A stretch of 64,000 nt of DNA. Source: Pseudomonas neuropathica (GTDB lineage Bacteria; Pseudomonadota; Gammaproteobacteria; Pseudomonadales; Pseudomonadaceae). The stretch is taken from NCBI RefSeq assembly GCF_015461835.1, contig NZ_JACOPX010000003.1, forward strand, positions 62,001 to 126,000, read 5' to 3'. Shown piece by piece: positions 47,563 through 57,000 of the stretch. Made by a program: the position numbers and the translations under genes. How positions within the stretch are numbered: the stretch's first letter is position 1; each line of letters starts with the position of its first letter. Under the pieces are notes generated by a model. It worked only from the letters and a program-made list of their open reading frames with translations. It was not told the DNA's origin and did not search any database.

Positions 47563-48414
47563 TCAAGAAGTTCTTGGTTTGCCGTCAATGGCCGGTTCTG
47601 CATCCTTTGTAGCAGGTGTGGCGCCGGTCAGGTGACGGGCGATGAGCCCGCGATACCCGGCAGCGCCGAGGCAGGCACCGACAATCGGTGCAAAAATCGG
47701 AATCAGGAAATACGGAATATCACGGCCGCCAGTGAAGGAAATTTCACCCCAGCCGGCGAAGAAAGTCATCAGTTTCGGACCGAAGTCACGCGCCGGGTTC
47801 ATGGCGAAACCGGTCAACGGTCCCATCGAACTGCCGATCACGGCAATCAGCAAGCCGATCAGCAGCGGTGCCAGCGGGCCTTTCGGCAGGCCGTTGTTGT
47901 CATCGGTCAGGGACATGATCACGCCCATCAGGATCGCCGTGATGATCATCTCGACCAGGAATGCCTGGGCGGTGGACAGCACCGGGTTCGGGAAGGTCGA
48001 AAACACCGAGGCCAACTCAAGGCTGGCGGCCGAACCACGGACCATTTGGTGAGTTTGTTCGTAATCGAAGAAAAGATTGCTGTACAGCGTGTAAACCAGC
48101 AGCGCGCCGCAGAAGGCGCCGGCGATCTGGGCAAGAATATAGAACGGCAGTTTGCGCTTTTCGAAGTCGGCGAAGATCGCCAGGGCAATGCTCACGGCCG
48201 GGTTCAGGTGTGCGCCGGAAACTCCGGCGGTGAGGTAGATCGCCATGCTGACGCCGACGCCCCAGATGATGCTGATTTCCCATAGGCCGAAGCTGGCACC
48301 CGCGACTTTGAGCGCGGCGACACAGCCGGTGCCGAAAAAAATCAGTAGTGCAGTACCCAGAAACTCGGCCATGCATTGGCTCGAGAGCGTTGGTTGCTGT
48401 AAAGCAGTTGTCAT
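47563..48414 (-). CDS. glpF: glycerol uptake facilitator (aquaglyceroporin)
   Basis: 283 residues from ATG 48414, with GAGG upstream; a longer frame to 48585 would run through the promoter. Six helices with both NPA half-helix motifs of MIP channels, SGAHLNPAVS and AMNPARDFG; Asp after NPAR is the glycerol-channel signature. It lets glycerol diffuse across the inner membrane. First gene of glpFK(R). Confidence 0.95.
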   Translation of the reverse strand: MTTALQQPTLSSQCMAEFLGTALLIFFGTGCVAALKVAGASFGLWEISIIWGVGVSMAIYLTAGVSGAHLNPAVSIALAIFADFEKRKLPFYILAQIAGAFCGALLVYTLYSNLFFDYEQTHQMVRGSAASLELASVFSTFPNPVLSTAQAFLVEMIITAILMGVIMSLTDDNNGLPKGPLAPLLIGLLIAVIGSSMGPLTGFAMNPARDFGPKLMTFFAGWGEISFTGGRDIPYFLIPIFAPIVGACLGAAGYRGLIARHLTGATPATKDAEPAIDGKPRTS

Positions 48415-48550
48415 TGAAAACCTCGTTTTTGTTGTTGTCTGGCGCGTTTGCCAACAGGGCAAGGCGCGATTTTCCCCGAGTAGGAATCCCCATTCCGTTC
48501 CCGGTTTACTGCTGAGTGCCGCTGTGACGACAATTCTTACATTATTCAGA

Positions 48551-48585
48551 TTCGAAAAAATATAGACAAGAAACAAACCTGTCAA
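48551..48585 (-). promoter_or_regulatory. glpF promoter with overlapping GlpR-like site
   Basis: On the minus strand TTGACA (complement of 48580-48585) precedes TATTTT (complement of 48557-48562) by 17 nt; TATATT at 15 nt is an alternative. The sequence TTTTTTCGAA, matching WATKYTCGWW in 9 of 10 positions, overlaps the -10. About 140 nt upstream of the glpF ATG. The rest of the 363-bp gap to ybaK shows no gene. Confidence 0.6.
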
Positions 48586-48777
48586 AGGTCGAAAGTGAAC
48601 CGTCGGTCACAATAAAACTATTCGCTGGGTGAATGATCCTTTGTGGCCCAAGTGCGACAACGTGCGCTGAATGTCTGCGAGCCACGGGAATCGTGGCTTG
48701 GGATAGAGCCTTTTGGAGGCTGATCACCTAGAATCCGGCGGAGGTTTTTTTTGCCATTGCCGAGCCTGGAGCTTGCC

Positions 48778-49248
48778 ATGACCCCTGCGTTGGACTTGTT
48801 GAAAAAAGTTCGTGCCGAACATCGCGTGCACAGTTACGAACATGACCCGAAGGCCGCGTCCTATGGCCTTGAGGCCGCAGAGAAGCTGGCACTTGAACCG
48901 GCACAGGTGTTTAAAACCCTGCTCGCGGCCAGTGAAAAAGGCGAGTTGCTGGTGGCGGTGGTGCCGGTCGTCGGAAGCCTCGACCTCAAAGGTCTGGCCC
49001 ATGCCGCTGGCGTAAAAAAAGTCGAGATGGCTGACCCGGCAGCCGCTCAGCGCTCCACCGGGTATCTGTTGGGCGGCATCAGCCCGTTGGGGCAGAAGAA
49101 GCGCCTGCGTACCTTTATCGACAACTCGGCTCAGGGTTTTGCGACTATTTATGTCAGCGCCGGTCGGCGTGGCCTGGAAGTGGAACTGGCACCCGCAGTA
49201 CTCGCCGAACACACCCAGGCCAAATTTGCCGACATCGGCCGTCCGTAG
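48778..49248 (+). CDS. ybaK: YbaK-type Cys-tRNA(Pro) deacylase
   Basis: 156 residues from ATG 48778; GGAG lies 6 nt upstream, so the in-frame ATG at 48751 is less likely. The YbaK/EbsC fold keeps the conserved lysine (Lys46) in QVFKTLLA, together with [14 protein letters not shown]. It hydrolyses Cys-tRNA(Pro) mischarged by ProRS. Monocistronic, divergent from glpF. Confidence 0.9.
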   Translation: MTPALDLLKKVRAEHRVHSYEHDPKAASYGLEAAEKLALEPAQVFKTLLAASEKGELLVAVVPVVGSLDLKGLAHAAGVKKVEMADPAAAQRSTGYLLGGISPLGQKKRLRTFIDNSAQGFATIYVSAGRRGLEVELAPAVLAEHTQAKFADIGRP

Positions 49249-49343
49249 TCATTAATGCTGTATGTAAAAAATTGACGGGTTCTGTCACTGGCGCTGATCA
49301 CAGCGTGGCTGCATCCTCTGTCGACTGGCTCAGGGAGAAAATT

Positions 49344-50126
49344 ATGCAGCTCGAGTTTCATCAGGTCGACGCGTTCAGTGATCGGCCGTTCAGTGGTAAT
49401 CCGGCGATGGTTTATCGGCTGGAGACGTGGCTCGCGGATGAGCTGATGCAGAAGATCGCCGCCGAACACAATCTGGCGGAAACCGCATTTCTGGTGCGCG
49501 AAGGTCAGGCCTGGCATATCCGCTGGTTTACCCCGACCACTGAAGTGCCGTTGTGCGGGCACGCCACGTTGGCCAGTGCTTATGTGCTGTTCGAGATCTA
49601 CAAGGAAAGCGCCGAGCGTATCGACTTTACCTGTAAATCCGGTCCGCTTAGCGTCACGCGGGAAGGTGATCGGTTGTGGCTGGATTTCCCGTCGATCATG
49701 CCGTCTGAGATTGGTGTGACTGTCGACGTTGAGCGGGCGCTGGGTGTCGAAGCGGTTGATGTACTTGGCTCAAACGAATTGTTTGTGGTGCTGGAGTCGG
49801 AGCAGGCCGTGCTCGATTGCAAGCCCGACATGGTCGCTTTGGCCAAGCTGCCGTGGCTCGGCGCGATCGTCACCGCGCGGGGCAATCAGCACGACTTCGT
49901 CTCGCGCTATTTCGCCCCGGCAATTGGCATCAATGAGGATCCGGTGACCGGCTCGACGCATTGCAGCCTGATTCCGTATTGGTCGAAACGTCTGGGCAAG
50001 TCGAGCCTGACCGCGTGCCAGCGTTCAGCGCGGGGCGGGGAGTTATTCTGTCGTCTGGAGGGTGAACGGGTGAAGATTGGCGGCAATGCGACGCTGGTTG
50101 CGAGCGGCACCCTGATCCTCGGTTAA
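49344..50126 (+). CDS. PhzF-family isomerase/epimerase
   Basis: 260 residues from ATG 49344 with CAGGGAG upstream. PhzF hallmarks: QVDAFSDRPFSGNPA, the catalytic Glu46 in HNLAETAFL, VPLCGHATLAS and NEDPVTGSTHC. Despite the family name this is not evidence for phenazine biosynthesis; no phz genes are present. The natural substrate of this subgroup is unknown. Converges on the ABC ATPase through a REP pair. Confidence 0.88.
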   Translation: MQLEFHQVDAFSDRPFSGNPAMVYRLETWLADELMQKIAAEHNLAETAFLVREGQAWHIRWFTPTTEVPLCGHATLASAYVLFEIYKESAERIDFTCKSGPLSVTREGDRLWLDFPSIMPSEIGVTVDVERALGVEAVDVLGSNELFVVLESEQAVLDCKPDMVALAKLPWLGAIVTARGNQHDFVSRYFAPAIGINEDPVTGSTHCSLIPYWSKRLGKSSLTACQRSARGGELFCRLEGERVKIGGNATLVASGTLILG

Positions 50127-50131
50127 AAGCT

Positions 50132-50199
50132 AAAAGATCGCAGCCTTCGGCAGCTCCTACATTGATCCCTGTAGGAGCTGCCGAAGGCTGCGATCTTTT
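50132..50199. repeat. REP pair, class GGAGCTGCCGAAGGCTGCGA
   Basis: Perfect 30-bp inverted repeat: arms 50132-50161 and 50170-50199 with an 8-bp loop. It starts six bases after the PhzF stop and ends six bases before the ABC ATPase stop codon, so it is the whole convergent intergenic region and may terminate both transcripts. Confidence 0.93.
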
Positions 50200-50204
50200 G
50201 ATCT

Positions 50205-51314
50205 TTAAAGCGCGGTGCTGTAGCGGCGGACGCCGTTTTCCACTGCCGGGATTTGTGCGGCGGTGCTGCCGGAGGCCTGGAAAAGTACCAAGTGTTCGGC
50301 CGCTACACGAATCCCCACCTCCGCACCCACCTGATGATCCGCATGGCTGGGGAAAATCGATTCCAGCTGCGCACCCGTTGGCAATTGCAGGCGATACAGC
50401 GTCGAAGCGCCAAGGAACGTCTTGCCGACAATCCGCGCTTTCAACCCACTGTCCGGGGCATAAACAATGTCATCGGGACGCAGCAACACATCCACCGCGC
50501 CGCCAATCGGCCACGTATAAGCGCGATTCCCGCGCAACTCACCCAGTTCGGTCTGCACCGATTCCGGGCTGCCGAGTTGACCACGAATGAAGTAACCCTG
50601 ACCGATGAAGCTGGCCACATAAGGCGTTGCCGGTTCGTGATACAGGTTGTACGGCGTGTCCCACTGCTCCAGTCGACCTTCCTTGAACACGCCAACGTGA
50701 TCGCTGACGGCAAAAGCCTCTTCCTGGTCGTGGGTCACCAGAATTGCGCTGGTGCCACGCGCCTTGAGGATGTCGCGCACTTCATGGCTGAGCTTGCGCC
50801 GCAGTTCGCCATCGAGGTTGGAAAACGGCTCATCAAGCAGCAGCAATTGCGGCTCCGGCGCCAACGCACGGGCGAGGGCAACGCGCTGTTGCTGGCCGCC
50901 GGACAACTCGTGCGGGAAGCGCTTGCCGAGGTTTTTCAGGTTGACCAGTTCGAGCAGCTCTTCGGTGACGCGTTCCTTGTTCGGGTGCTTGCGAATACCA
51001 AAGGCAATGTTGTCGGCGACGCTCAGGTGCGGGAACAGTGCGTAGTCCTGGAACACCATGCCGATCCGGCGCTTTTCCGGGGCGAGGGTGAAGCCGGCGC
51101 TGGAAATGGTTTCGCCACCGAGGGTGATTTCACCTTCGTGCACCGGCTCAAATCCGGCAATGGCACGCAGGGTGGTGGTCTTGCCGCAGCCGGACGAGCC
51201 GAGCAGGCAGCCGATGTCACCGGCGTTGAGGTGCAGATTGAGGTTCTGCACCACACGTTGATCTTGATAGCCGCAAGCAAGGTTGCGCAGGTTCAGCAGT
51301 AATTCATGACTCAT
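50205..51314 (-). CDS. ABC transporter ATPase (FbpC/PotA-type)
   Basis: 369 residues. Walker [10 protein letters not shown], signature [14 protein letters not shown], Walker [15 protein letters not shown] and a C-terminal TOBE-like domain ([15 protein letters not shown]), the layout of iron(III)/polyamine/sulfate importer ATPases. No permease or binding protein is next to it, so its transporter partners are encoded elsewhere. The start overlaps the argF stop by four bases (ATGA), an arrangement I recall near argF in other pseudomonads. Confidence 0.88.
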   Translation of the reverse strand: MSHELLLNLRNLACGYQDQRVVQNLNLHLNAGDIGCLLGSSGCGKTTTLRAIAGFEPVHEGEITLGGETISSAGFTLAPEKRRIGMVFQDYALFPHLSVADNIAFGIRKHPNKERVTEELLELVNLKNLGKRFPHELSGGQQQRVALARALAPEPQLLLLDEPFSNLDGELRRKLSHEVRDILKARGTSAILVTHDQEEAFAVSDHVGVFKEGRLEQWDTPYNLYHEPATPYVASFIGQGYFIRGQLGSPESVQTELGELRGNRAYTWPIGGAVDVLLRPDDIVYAPDSGLKARIVGKTFLGASTLYRLQLPTGAQLESIFPSHADHQVGAEVGIRVAAEHLVLFQASGSTAAQIPAVENGVRRYSTAL

Positions 51315-52234
51315 GCGTGGTGATATGCCGGTTCAACGAGGAACTCGAGCAGGGCCTTCTGTGCGTGGAGACGGTTTTCTGCCTGATCCCAGGCGACGGA
51401 GCGCGGGTCATCAAGCAGGTCGAGGCTGATTTCTTCGCCACGGTGCGCCGGCAGGCAATGCATGAACAGCACGTCCTCGGCAGCGAGGTCGAGCAGGGCG
51501 CGGTTGACCTGAAACGGCGCGAACAGCTTGAGGCGCTTGGCAGTTTCCTCTTCCTGACCCATCGAAGTCCAGACGTCGGTGCTCACCAGATGCGCGCCGC
51601 GCACGGCGTCTTGCGGGTCGCGGACGATGGTCACGCGATCGCCGGCTCTGGCGACGAACTCAGGATTTGGCTCGTAGCCTTCCGGGCAGGCAACGCGCAA
51701 CTGGAAGTCGAACTGGATCGCCGCTTCTATATAGCTGTTGCACATGTTGTTGCCGTCGCCGATCCAGGCGACCGTTTTGCCCTGGATCGAGCCACGGTGT
51801 TCAAGGAACGTCTGCATGTCGGCCAGCAACTGGCACGGGTGCAGGTCATCGGACAGGCCGTTGATCACTGGCACGCGCGAGTTGGCGGCGAATTCGGTCA
51901 GGGTGCTGTGGGCAAAGGTACGGATCATCACCGCATCGAGCATGCTCGACATGACGATGGCGCAGTCGCCGATCGGCTCGCCACGGCCCAGTTGGGTATC
52001 GCGCGGCGACAGGAAGATTGCCTGGCCGCCGAGCTGGATCATGCCGGCCTCGAAGGAGATCCGGGTACGGGTCGAGGATTTTTCGAAGATCATCCCCAGC
52101 ACGCGGTTTTTCAGAGGCTCGAACAGTACGCCGCGGTTACGCAGGTCCTTGAGCTCAACGCCTCGACGGATCACGCTGACCAGCTCTTCGGGCGTGCAAT
52201 CCATCAGGGAGAGAAAGTGCCTTGCGCTCATCAT
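51311..52234 (-). CDS. argF: ornithine carbamoyltransferase (anabolic)
   Basis: 307 residues; ATG 52234 or the adjacent ATG at 52231 (AAGG lies 6 or 9 nt upstream). Carbamoyl-phosphate motif [13 protein letters not shown], ornithine-side [10 protein letters not shown] and catalytic [10 protein letters not shown]. It makes citrulline from ornithine and carbamoyl phosphate, and argG at 60601 performs the next step. Confidence 0.96.
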   Translation of the reverse strand: MMSARHFLSLMDCTPEELVSVIRRGVELKDLRNRGVLFEPLKNRVLGMIFEKSSTRTRISFEAGMIQLGGQAIFLSPRDTQLGRGEPIGDCAIVMSSMLDAVMIRTFAHSTLTEFAANSRVPVINGLSDDLHPCQLLADMQTFLEHRGSIQGKTVAWIGDGNNMCNSYIEAAIQFDFQLRVACPEGYEPNPEFVARAGDRVTIVRDPQDAVRGAHLVSTDVWTSMGQEEETAKRLKLFAPFQVNRALLDLAAEDVLFMHCLPAHRGEEISLDLLDDPRSVAWDQAENRLHAQKALLEFLVEPAYHHA

Positions 52235-52634
52235 TGACTACCTTTTGCTACAAACCGCAGATGCTCAAAGCCTTGTTTAACGGAACAACGGGCGAGACCT
52301 GCGGCGTAAGCCGCACGGGGCGACGAAATAGGGGAAGGCGCGATATTGACACTAAATGTCGCGTTTTTCCAATAGGCTACGGTTTTTGCGGGATTCGGAG
52401 GGCGCACTGAATGTTGCAGTCGCGCATTTGAAGCCGGGTTCAGGACAGCAGCGAGCCTCTTTGTACACTGGCCTTACAGGGCTTGGCAATGCGGTGTGGC
52501 GGGGAACGCGTCGCTTGGGTCGGTTTACGACCGTGGCGCCATGCCATCACTTGGTCGGATGCTCAGGCTGAAACATTTGCTAAAGCAAAGTGCTGGGTTA
52601 TAAATAAGTTTCGAGCGACGCAGGAAGCCTCCGC
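52235..52634. other. 400-bp region upstream of argF, with a possible ArgR half-site
   Basis: No coding frame. TGTCGC (52357-52362) followed by N8 and AA (52371-52372) fits the tandem half-site TGTCGC-N8-AA that I recall for P. aeruginosa ArgR; a second half is not convincing. The CGCG-rich hairpin GCGATATTGACACTAAATGT overlaps it. Low-confidence regulatory call. Confidence 0.35.
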
Positions 52635-52925
52635 ATGGAATCGAAAGAAAAACTGTTAATGGAACTGCTGGGCCACACGGCTCGCTCACTGACCCATCTC
52701 ACCGCCTCAGTCACTTCAATGTCATTCGAACTGCTGCGCAGCGAAGACGAAGTGGTGAAGAGTGCCGGCCGCCACATGATCGATCGCATGGCGACCATCA
52801 GTGCCGGGCTCGACGAACACTGGCGATTGATCGGCGAACTCACCGGCGTACACGTCGCCCACGAGCAGATTGAAACCATTCAGGAGATTCAGCTGGCCGC
52901 ACCGCCTCAGCTGCCGTCCAACTGA
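52635..52925 (+). CDS. conserved hypothetical small protein
   Basis: 96 residues, AGGAAG upstream of the ATG. Hydrophilic, predicted all-helical (KEKLLMELLGHTARSLTHL, then a second helix ending in AGLDEHWRLIGELTG) with a proline-rich tail (AAPPQLPSN). No membrane segment or known motif. It lies between argF and the molybdopterin enzyme; I do not recognise its function. Confidence 0.65.
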   Translation: MESKEKLLMELLGHTARSLTHLTASVTSMSFELLRSEDEVVKSAGRHMIDRMATISAGLDEHWRLIGELTGVHVAHEQIETIQEIQLAAPPQLPSN

Positions 52926-53059
52926 TCTAGGCGGTTTATCGGCTCGCCTGATAACCGCCGATTCACAGGACGAACGTCGCTGGCGCAGGATCGGCGCCGG
53001 GGCCATAGTTTTGTTCCCGCGGGCGTGAATGCCTGCCCAGAACAAGACAGAGACTGGCC

Positions 53060-55165
53060 ATGACCAAGACTCTCCATCACCGTGCCTGCCATCTGTGTGA
53101 AGCCATTTGCGGGCTGACCATCGAAACCACCGAAACCGATGGCAACGTCGCAATCACTTCAATCAAGGGTGACGCGCTCGACACGTTTAGTCGTGGACAC
53201 ATCTGCCCCAAGGCTGTGGCCCTGCAAGACATCCAGAACGATCCGGATCGCCTGCGCCAGCCAATGCGCCGTGTGGGCAGTGAATGGCTGCCGATAGAGT
53301 GGGACGAGGCTTTTGCGCTGGTGGCCGAGAAGCTGGCGGCCATCCAGGAACGTCATGGCCAGAACGCCGTGGCGGTCTATCAAGGCAACCCAAGCGTGCA
53401 TAACTACGGGCTGATGACCCACAGCAATTATTTCCTGGGGTTGCTGAAGACGCGCAATCGCTACTCGGCGACCTCGGTCGATCAGTTGCCGCATCACCTG
53501 AGCAGTTATCTGATGTACGGCCATGGTTTGCTGTTGCCGATTCCAGATATCGATCACACCGACTTCATGCTGATTCTCGGCGGTAATCCGCTGGCGTCCA
53601 ACGGCAGCATCATGACCGTGCCGGATGTCGAGAAGCGTTTGAAAGCGATTCAGGCGCGCGGCGGCAAAGTGGTGGTCGTCGATCCACGGCGCAGCGAGAC
53701 GGCGGCCATGGCTGATCAGCATTTGTTCGTGCGTCCCGGTGGCGATGCGGCATTGTTGTTCGGCGTGCTCAACACCCTGTTTAGCGAAGGTCTGGCCTGC
53801 GAAAGTCATTTGCCGGTCGATGGGCTGGATGACGTGCGCGCCGCTGTCGCTGCGTTTACCGCTGAAGCCATGAGCCCGCTGTGTGCGGTTCCTGCCGAGC
53901 AGATCCGCCAACTGGCCCGGGATTTCGCCGCCGCGCCGAGTGCCGTTTGCTACGGACGCATGGGCGTTTCGACGCAGGCCTTCGGCACCTTGTGTCACTG
54001 GGTGGTGCAATTGATCAACCTGGTCACCGGTAATCTTGATCGCGTCGGCGGTGCACTGTGCACTGAACCCGCAGTGGATCTGGTGGCGTCGACTTCGGGC
54101 GGGCATTTCAACAAATGGCAGAGTCGCGTTTCCGGGCGTCCCGAGTACGGCGGCGAGCTACCGGTCTCGGCCCTGGCCGAAGAGATGCTCACCGAAGGCG
54201 AGGGCCAGATTCGTGCGCTGATCACCGTCGCTGGCAACCCGGTGTTGTCGACGCCGAACGGGCGGCAACTGGAGCAGGCGCTGGATGGCTTGGAGTTCAT
54301 GGTCAGCGTCGACCTGTACATCAATGAAACCACGCGCTATGCCGACCTGATTCTGCCGTCGACCTCGGCGTTGGAGAATGATCACTACGACACCACCTTC
54401 AATCTGTTCGCGGTGCGTAACGTCAGCCGCTTCAACCGCGCGATCCTCGCCAAGCCCGAGGGCGCCTTGCATGACTGGGAGATCTTCGTAGGCCTGGCCA
54501 AGGCCTTCGCCGAGAAGACCGGCAAGGAACTGAAACCGACCATGCCACCGGCGAAGATGATCGACATGGGCCTGCGAATGGGCCTCTACGGTGACGCGTC
54601 CGAGCAAAAGCTTTCGTTGGCGACGTTGTTCGATCATCCACACGGGATTGATCTGGGCGCGTTGAAGCCGAACCTGGCTGCGCGCCTGAAAACGCCGAAT
54701 CAGCGCCTGCAGGCTGCTCCGCCAGAGATCCTTGCTGACCTCGCACGCTTTGCTGCATTGCAGGCGCCGGCCGCCGATGAGCTGTTGATGATTGGCCGTC
54801 GTCATGTGCGCAGCAATAACTCGTGGATGCATAACTATCACCGTCTGGTGAAAGGCAAGCCGCGCCATCAACTGCTGATGCATCCGGATGACCTCGCCAG
54901 CCGTGGGCTTAACGATGGTCAGTTGGTGCGCGTCAGTTCGCGGGTGGGGCAGATCGAGGTCGAGGTGCTCGGCAGTCTGGACATGATGAAAGGCGTGGTC
55001 AGCCTGCCGCATGGTTGGGGGCATGCGCGGCCGGGCGTGCAAATGGCGATTGCCAGCAGTCAGCCTGGGTCGAGCGCAAACGATCTGACCGATGAATGCC
55101 AGCTAGATGAACTGTCGGGTAACGCCGCACTTAATGGTGTGCCGGTGACGGTGGCGGCGGCCTGA
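53060..55165 (+). CDS. molybdopterin-dependent oxidoreductase
   Basis: 701 residues. The N-terminal cysteine cluster is CHLCEAICGL with a fourth Cys in GHICPKA, the 4Fe-4S motif of the DMSO-reductase family, followed by molybdopterin-binding segments (ILGGNPLASNGS, VVVDPRRSETAAMADQHL) and a C-terminal dinucleotide-binding domain (HPDDLASRGLNDGQLVRV). No Tat signal, so a cytoplasmic enzyme. Cofactor loading and substrate are not predictable; no electron-transfer subunit is adjacent. Confidence 0.9.
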   Translation: MTKTLHHRACHLCEAICGLTIETTETDGNVAITSIKGDALDTFSRGHICPKAVALQDIQNDPDRLRQPMRRVGSEWLPIEWDEAFALVAEKLAAIQERHGQNAVAVYQGNPSVHNYGLMTHSNYFLGLLKTRNRYSATSVDQLPHHLSSYLMYGHGLLLPIPDIDHTDFMLILGGNPLASNGSIMTVPDVEKRLKAIQARGGKVVVVDPRRSETAAMADQHLFVRPGGDAALLFGVLNTLFSEGLACESHLPVDGLDDVRAAVAAFTAEAMSPLCAVPAEQIRQLARDFAAAPSAVCYGRMGVSTQAFGTLCHWVVQLINLVTGNLDRVGGALCTEPAVDLVASTSGGHFNKWQSRVSGRPEYGGELPVSALAEEMLTEGEGQIRALITVAGNPVLSTPNGRQLEQALDGLEFMVSVDLYINETTRYADLILPSTSALENDHYDTTFNLFAVRNVSRFNRAILAKPEGALHDWEIFVGLAKAFAEKTGKELKPTMPPAKMIDMGLRMGLYGDASEQKLSLATLFDHPHGIDLGALKPNLAARLKTPNQRLQAAPPEILADLARFAALQAPAADELLMIGRRHVRSNNSWMHNYHRLVKGKPRHQLLMHPDDLASRGLNDGQLVRVSSRVGQIEVEVLGSLDMMKGVVSLPHGWGHARPGVQMAIASSQPGSSANDLTDECQLDELSGNAALNGVPVTVAAA

Positions 55166-55262
55166 ATGTGACCGTCGGGGAGACCGAGCATGGCGCTCGG
55201 GATTCCGTTACAATGCGTCACCGTGCCGACCCGTGAGTCGGAAAGTTCAGCCGAGGTGCTCC

Positions 55263-55604
55263 ATGGATATCATCGAAACGATTAAAGAGCAGATTGCCAA
55301 CAACACCATTCTGCTTTACATGAAAGGCTCGCCGAATGCCCCGCAGTGTGGCTTCTCCGCGAAAGCTGCGCAGGCTGTGATGGCGTGTGGCGAAAAGTTT
55401 GCGTACGTGGACATCCTGCAGAACCCGGAAATCCGCGCCAACCTGCCGAAGTACGCCAACTGGCCGACTTTCCCGCAACTGTGGGTCGGCGGTGAGCTGG
55501 TCGGCGGTAGCGACATCATGACCGAGATGGCCGCAGACGGTTCGCTGCAAAGCACCATCAAGTCGGCTGTTGAAGCGGCAGCGGCGAACAAGTCCGAAGC
55601 CTGA
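55263..55604 (+). CDS. grxD: monothiol glutaredoxin Grx4
   Basis: 113 residues from ATG 55263; GAGG upstream rules against the frame start at 55233. The CGFS active site is at 29-32, followed by KYANWPTFPQLWVGGELVGG, the glutathione-binding and cis-proline region. CGFS glutaredoxins carry and transfer Fe-S clusters. Lies beside bacterioferritin and Bfd, forming an iron-handling neighbourhood. Confidence 0.94.
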   Translation: MDIIETIKEQIANNTILLYMKGSPNAPQCGFSAKAAQAVMACGEKFAYVDILQNPEIRANLPKYANWPTFPQLWVGGELVGGSDIMTEMAADGSLQSTIKSAVEAAAANKSEA

Positions 55605-55637
55605 TAAGGCTGGGTTTCACCCGACACCTCCTGCTTG

Positions 55638-55680
55638 TGTAGGAGCTGTCGAGTGAAACGAGGCTGCGATCTCTTGATCT
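55638..55680 (+). repeat. single REP, variant of class GGAGCTG
   Basis: Starts TGTAGGAGCTGTCGAGTGAA and continues through CGAGGCTGCGATC, a diverged REP 34 nt after the grxD stop. An inverted partner lies at 55768-55796, on the far side of the terminator. Confidence 0.8.
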
Positions 55681-55687
55681 TCAGCCA

Positions 55688-55726
55688 ATAAAAAGCCCCG
55701 CATCTCGAAAGAGGGCGGGGCTTTTT
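55688..55726. terminator. bidirectional terminator between grxD and bfr
   Basis: AAAAGCCCCGC (55691-55701) pairs with GCGGGGCTTTT (55715-55725), with A-rich and T-rich flanks. Serves the two convergent genes. Confidence 0.9.
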
Positions 55727-55767
55727 AGTGCGTTCGAAAAGTTACTGCAAATTGCCGGTGCAATCTG

Positions 55768-55796
55768 AAAAGATCGCAGCCTTCGGCAGCTCCTAC
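55768..55796 (-). repeat. REP touching the bfr stop codon
   Basis: AAAAGATCGCAGCC through GGCAGCTCCTAC. The terminal CTAC overlaps the bfr stop (TAG, complement of 55793-55795), so the REP supplies the stop codon. Confidence 0.85.
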
Positions 55797-56266
55797 TCTT
55801 CGCCCATCTGCGATTGCAGATAGTTCTCAAGACCGACTTTGTCGATCAGGCCCAGTTGGGTTTCCAGCCAGTCGATATGTTCTTCTTCGGATTCGAGAAT
55901 GTCTTCGAGCAGTTCACGGCTACCGAAGTCACCGACGGTTTCGCAATGCGCGATCGCGGTTTTCAGGTCAGCGTGGCCGGTCTTCTCGATACGCAGGTCG
56001 CACTCCAGCATTTCCTTGGTGTGCTCGCCGATGTGCAGCTTGCCCAAGTCCTGTACGTTTGGCAGGCCTTCGAGGAACAGGATGCGCTTGATCAGCTTGT
56101 CCGCGTGTTTCATCTCGTCGATGGATTCTTTGTACTCGTGCTTGCCGAGCTTGTTCAGACCCCAATCTTCGTACATGCGTGCATGTAGGAAGTACTGATT
56201 GATCGCGACCAGCTCATTGGCAAGGATCTTGTTGAGATGCTGGATGACTGTAATGTCGCCTTTCAT
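55793..56266 (-). CDS. bfr: bacterioferritin
   Basis: 157 residues. All ferroxidase ligands are present (Glu18, Glu51, His54, Glu94, Glu127, His130), and the haem ligand is Met52 in IDEMKHADK. It stores iron as a ferric mineral in a 24-mer shell. It resembles P. aeruginosa BfrB. Directly beside bfd, whose ferredoxin product releases the iron. Its stop codon lies within a REP element. Confidence 0.95.
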   Translation of the reverse strand: MKGDITVIQHLNKILANELVAINQYFLHARMYEDWGLNKLGKHEYKESIDEMKHADKLIKRILFLEGLPNVQDLGKLHIGEHTKEMLECDLRIEKTGHADLKTAIAHCETVGDFGSRELLEDILESEEEHIDWLETQLGLIDKVGLENYLQSQMGEE

Positions 56267-56422
56267 GATCGGAGTCCTGCCCTGTATTAGCTGTATATAC
56301 GGCGGAGTTTGAGCTTCGTACTTATAAGTGTCAAACCTAAGTTATTGAATAATATATGAAAATTAATCGGAATAAGAATGTTTGTGTTCCGCGTCTGGGT
56401 GCTAAGCAGTTGATTTACAGGC

Positions 56423-56449
56423 ATAAAAAAACCGGACATAAGTCCGGTT
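56423..56449 (-). terminator. bfd terminator
   Basis: AACCGGAC (56430-56437) and GTCCGGTT (56442-56449) around ATAA, followed on the minus strand by a T-run (complement of 56425-56430). 18 nt after the bfd stop. Confidence 0.88.
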
Positions 56450-56467
56450 CTTTAAAATGGGGGGCAA

Positions 56468-56686
56468 TCAAGCGGCGGTAAATTCTACGGGATAGGGGAT
56501 CGCAGCCTGAGCGGTTTGCAGCTTGGTCAGGGTTTCGCGAACGACTTCCTTGGCAAGGCACGCGCATTTGCCGCATTGGCTGGCGACGCCGGTGGCCTGG
56601 CGGACTTCTTTATAGCTGCAGCAACCTTCATAGATCGCATCGCGGATCTGTCCGTCGGTGACGCCAGTGCAGAGACAAACATACAT
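56468..56686 (-). CDS. bfd: bacterioferritin-associated ferredoxin
   Basis: 72 residues from ATG 56686. Four cysteines in the BFD pattern, Cys4-x-Cys6 (VCLCTG) and Cys38-x2-Cys41 (SQCGKCAC), bind a [2Fe-2S] cluster. It reduces the mineral core of bacterioferritin to mobilise iron. A Fur-box-like sequence lies 48 nt upstream. The frame continues upstream to 56716 but that segment crosses the promoter. Confidence 0.93.
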   Translation of the reverse strand: MYVCLCTGVTDGQIRDAIYEGCCSYKEVRQATGVASQCGKCACLAKEVVRETLTKLQTAQAAIPYPVEFTAA

Positions 56687-56733
56687 AAGTGAGAACCGTC
56701 GCTGGTTGTGACTCAATTGCGATGGATCTTAAT

Positions 56734-56752
56734 GTTAACGAGAATGATTGTC
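56734..56752. promoter_or_regulatory. Fur-box-like site upstream of bfd
   Basis: GTTAACGAGAATGATTGTC matches the 19-bp Fur consensus in 14 positions. Located 48 nt before the bfd ATG, consistent with bfd induction under iron limitation. The remainder of the 314-bp gap to the peroxiredoxin gene shows no coding frame. Confidence 0.7.
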
Positions 56753-57000
56753 AAAGTGCTTTCGGAAGGCTTTTGCTGATTCCCAGCCGTGACTGACGAA
56801 CGGTATTTGCTGGAGTTTTGCCTGGCCCCGTAAATGCAGCGCCGTTCTGCGCCTGCTTTGAAAAACCGTTAAGGACAGGCCAAATTCGCAGTGTATGATG
56901 GTCGGCCCTTGCGAAGGGGGTTCGTGTCACAGGGCTGTCGCCTGAGGGTGGCAGGCTGGCGCGGACCCTGAACTTCAAGTTTTTACACCAGGAGATATCA

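Noticed and set aside
49344..50126. Phenazine biosynthesis inferred from the PhzF family
   Set aside because: PhzF relatives are widespread outside phenazine loci, and no phzABCDEG genes are in the window.
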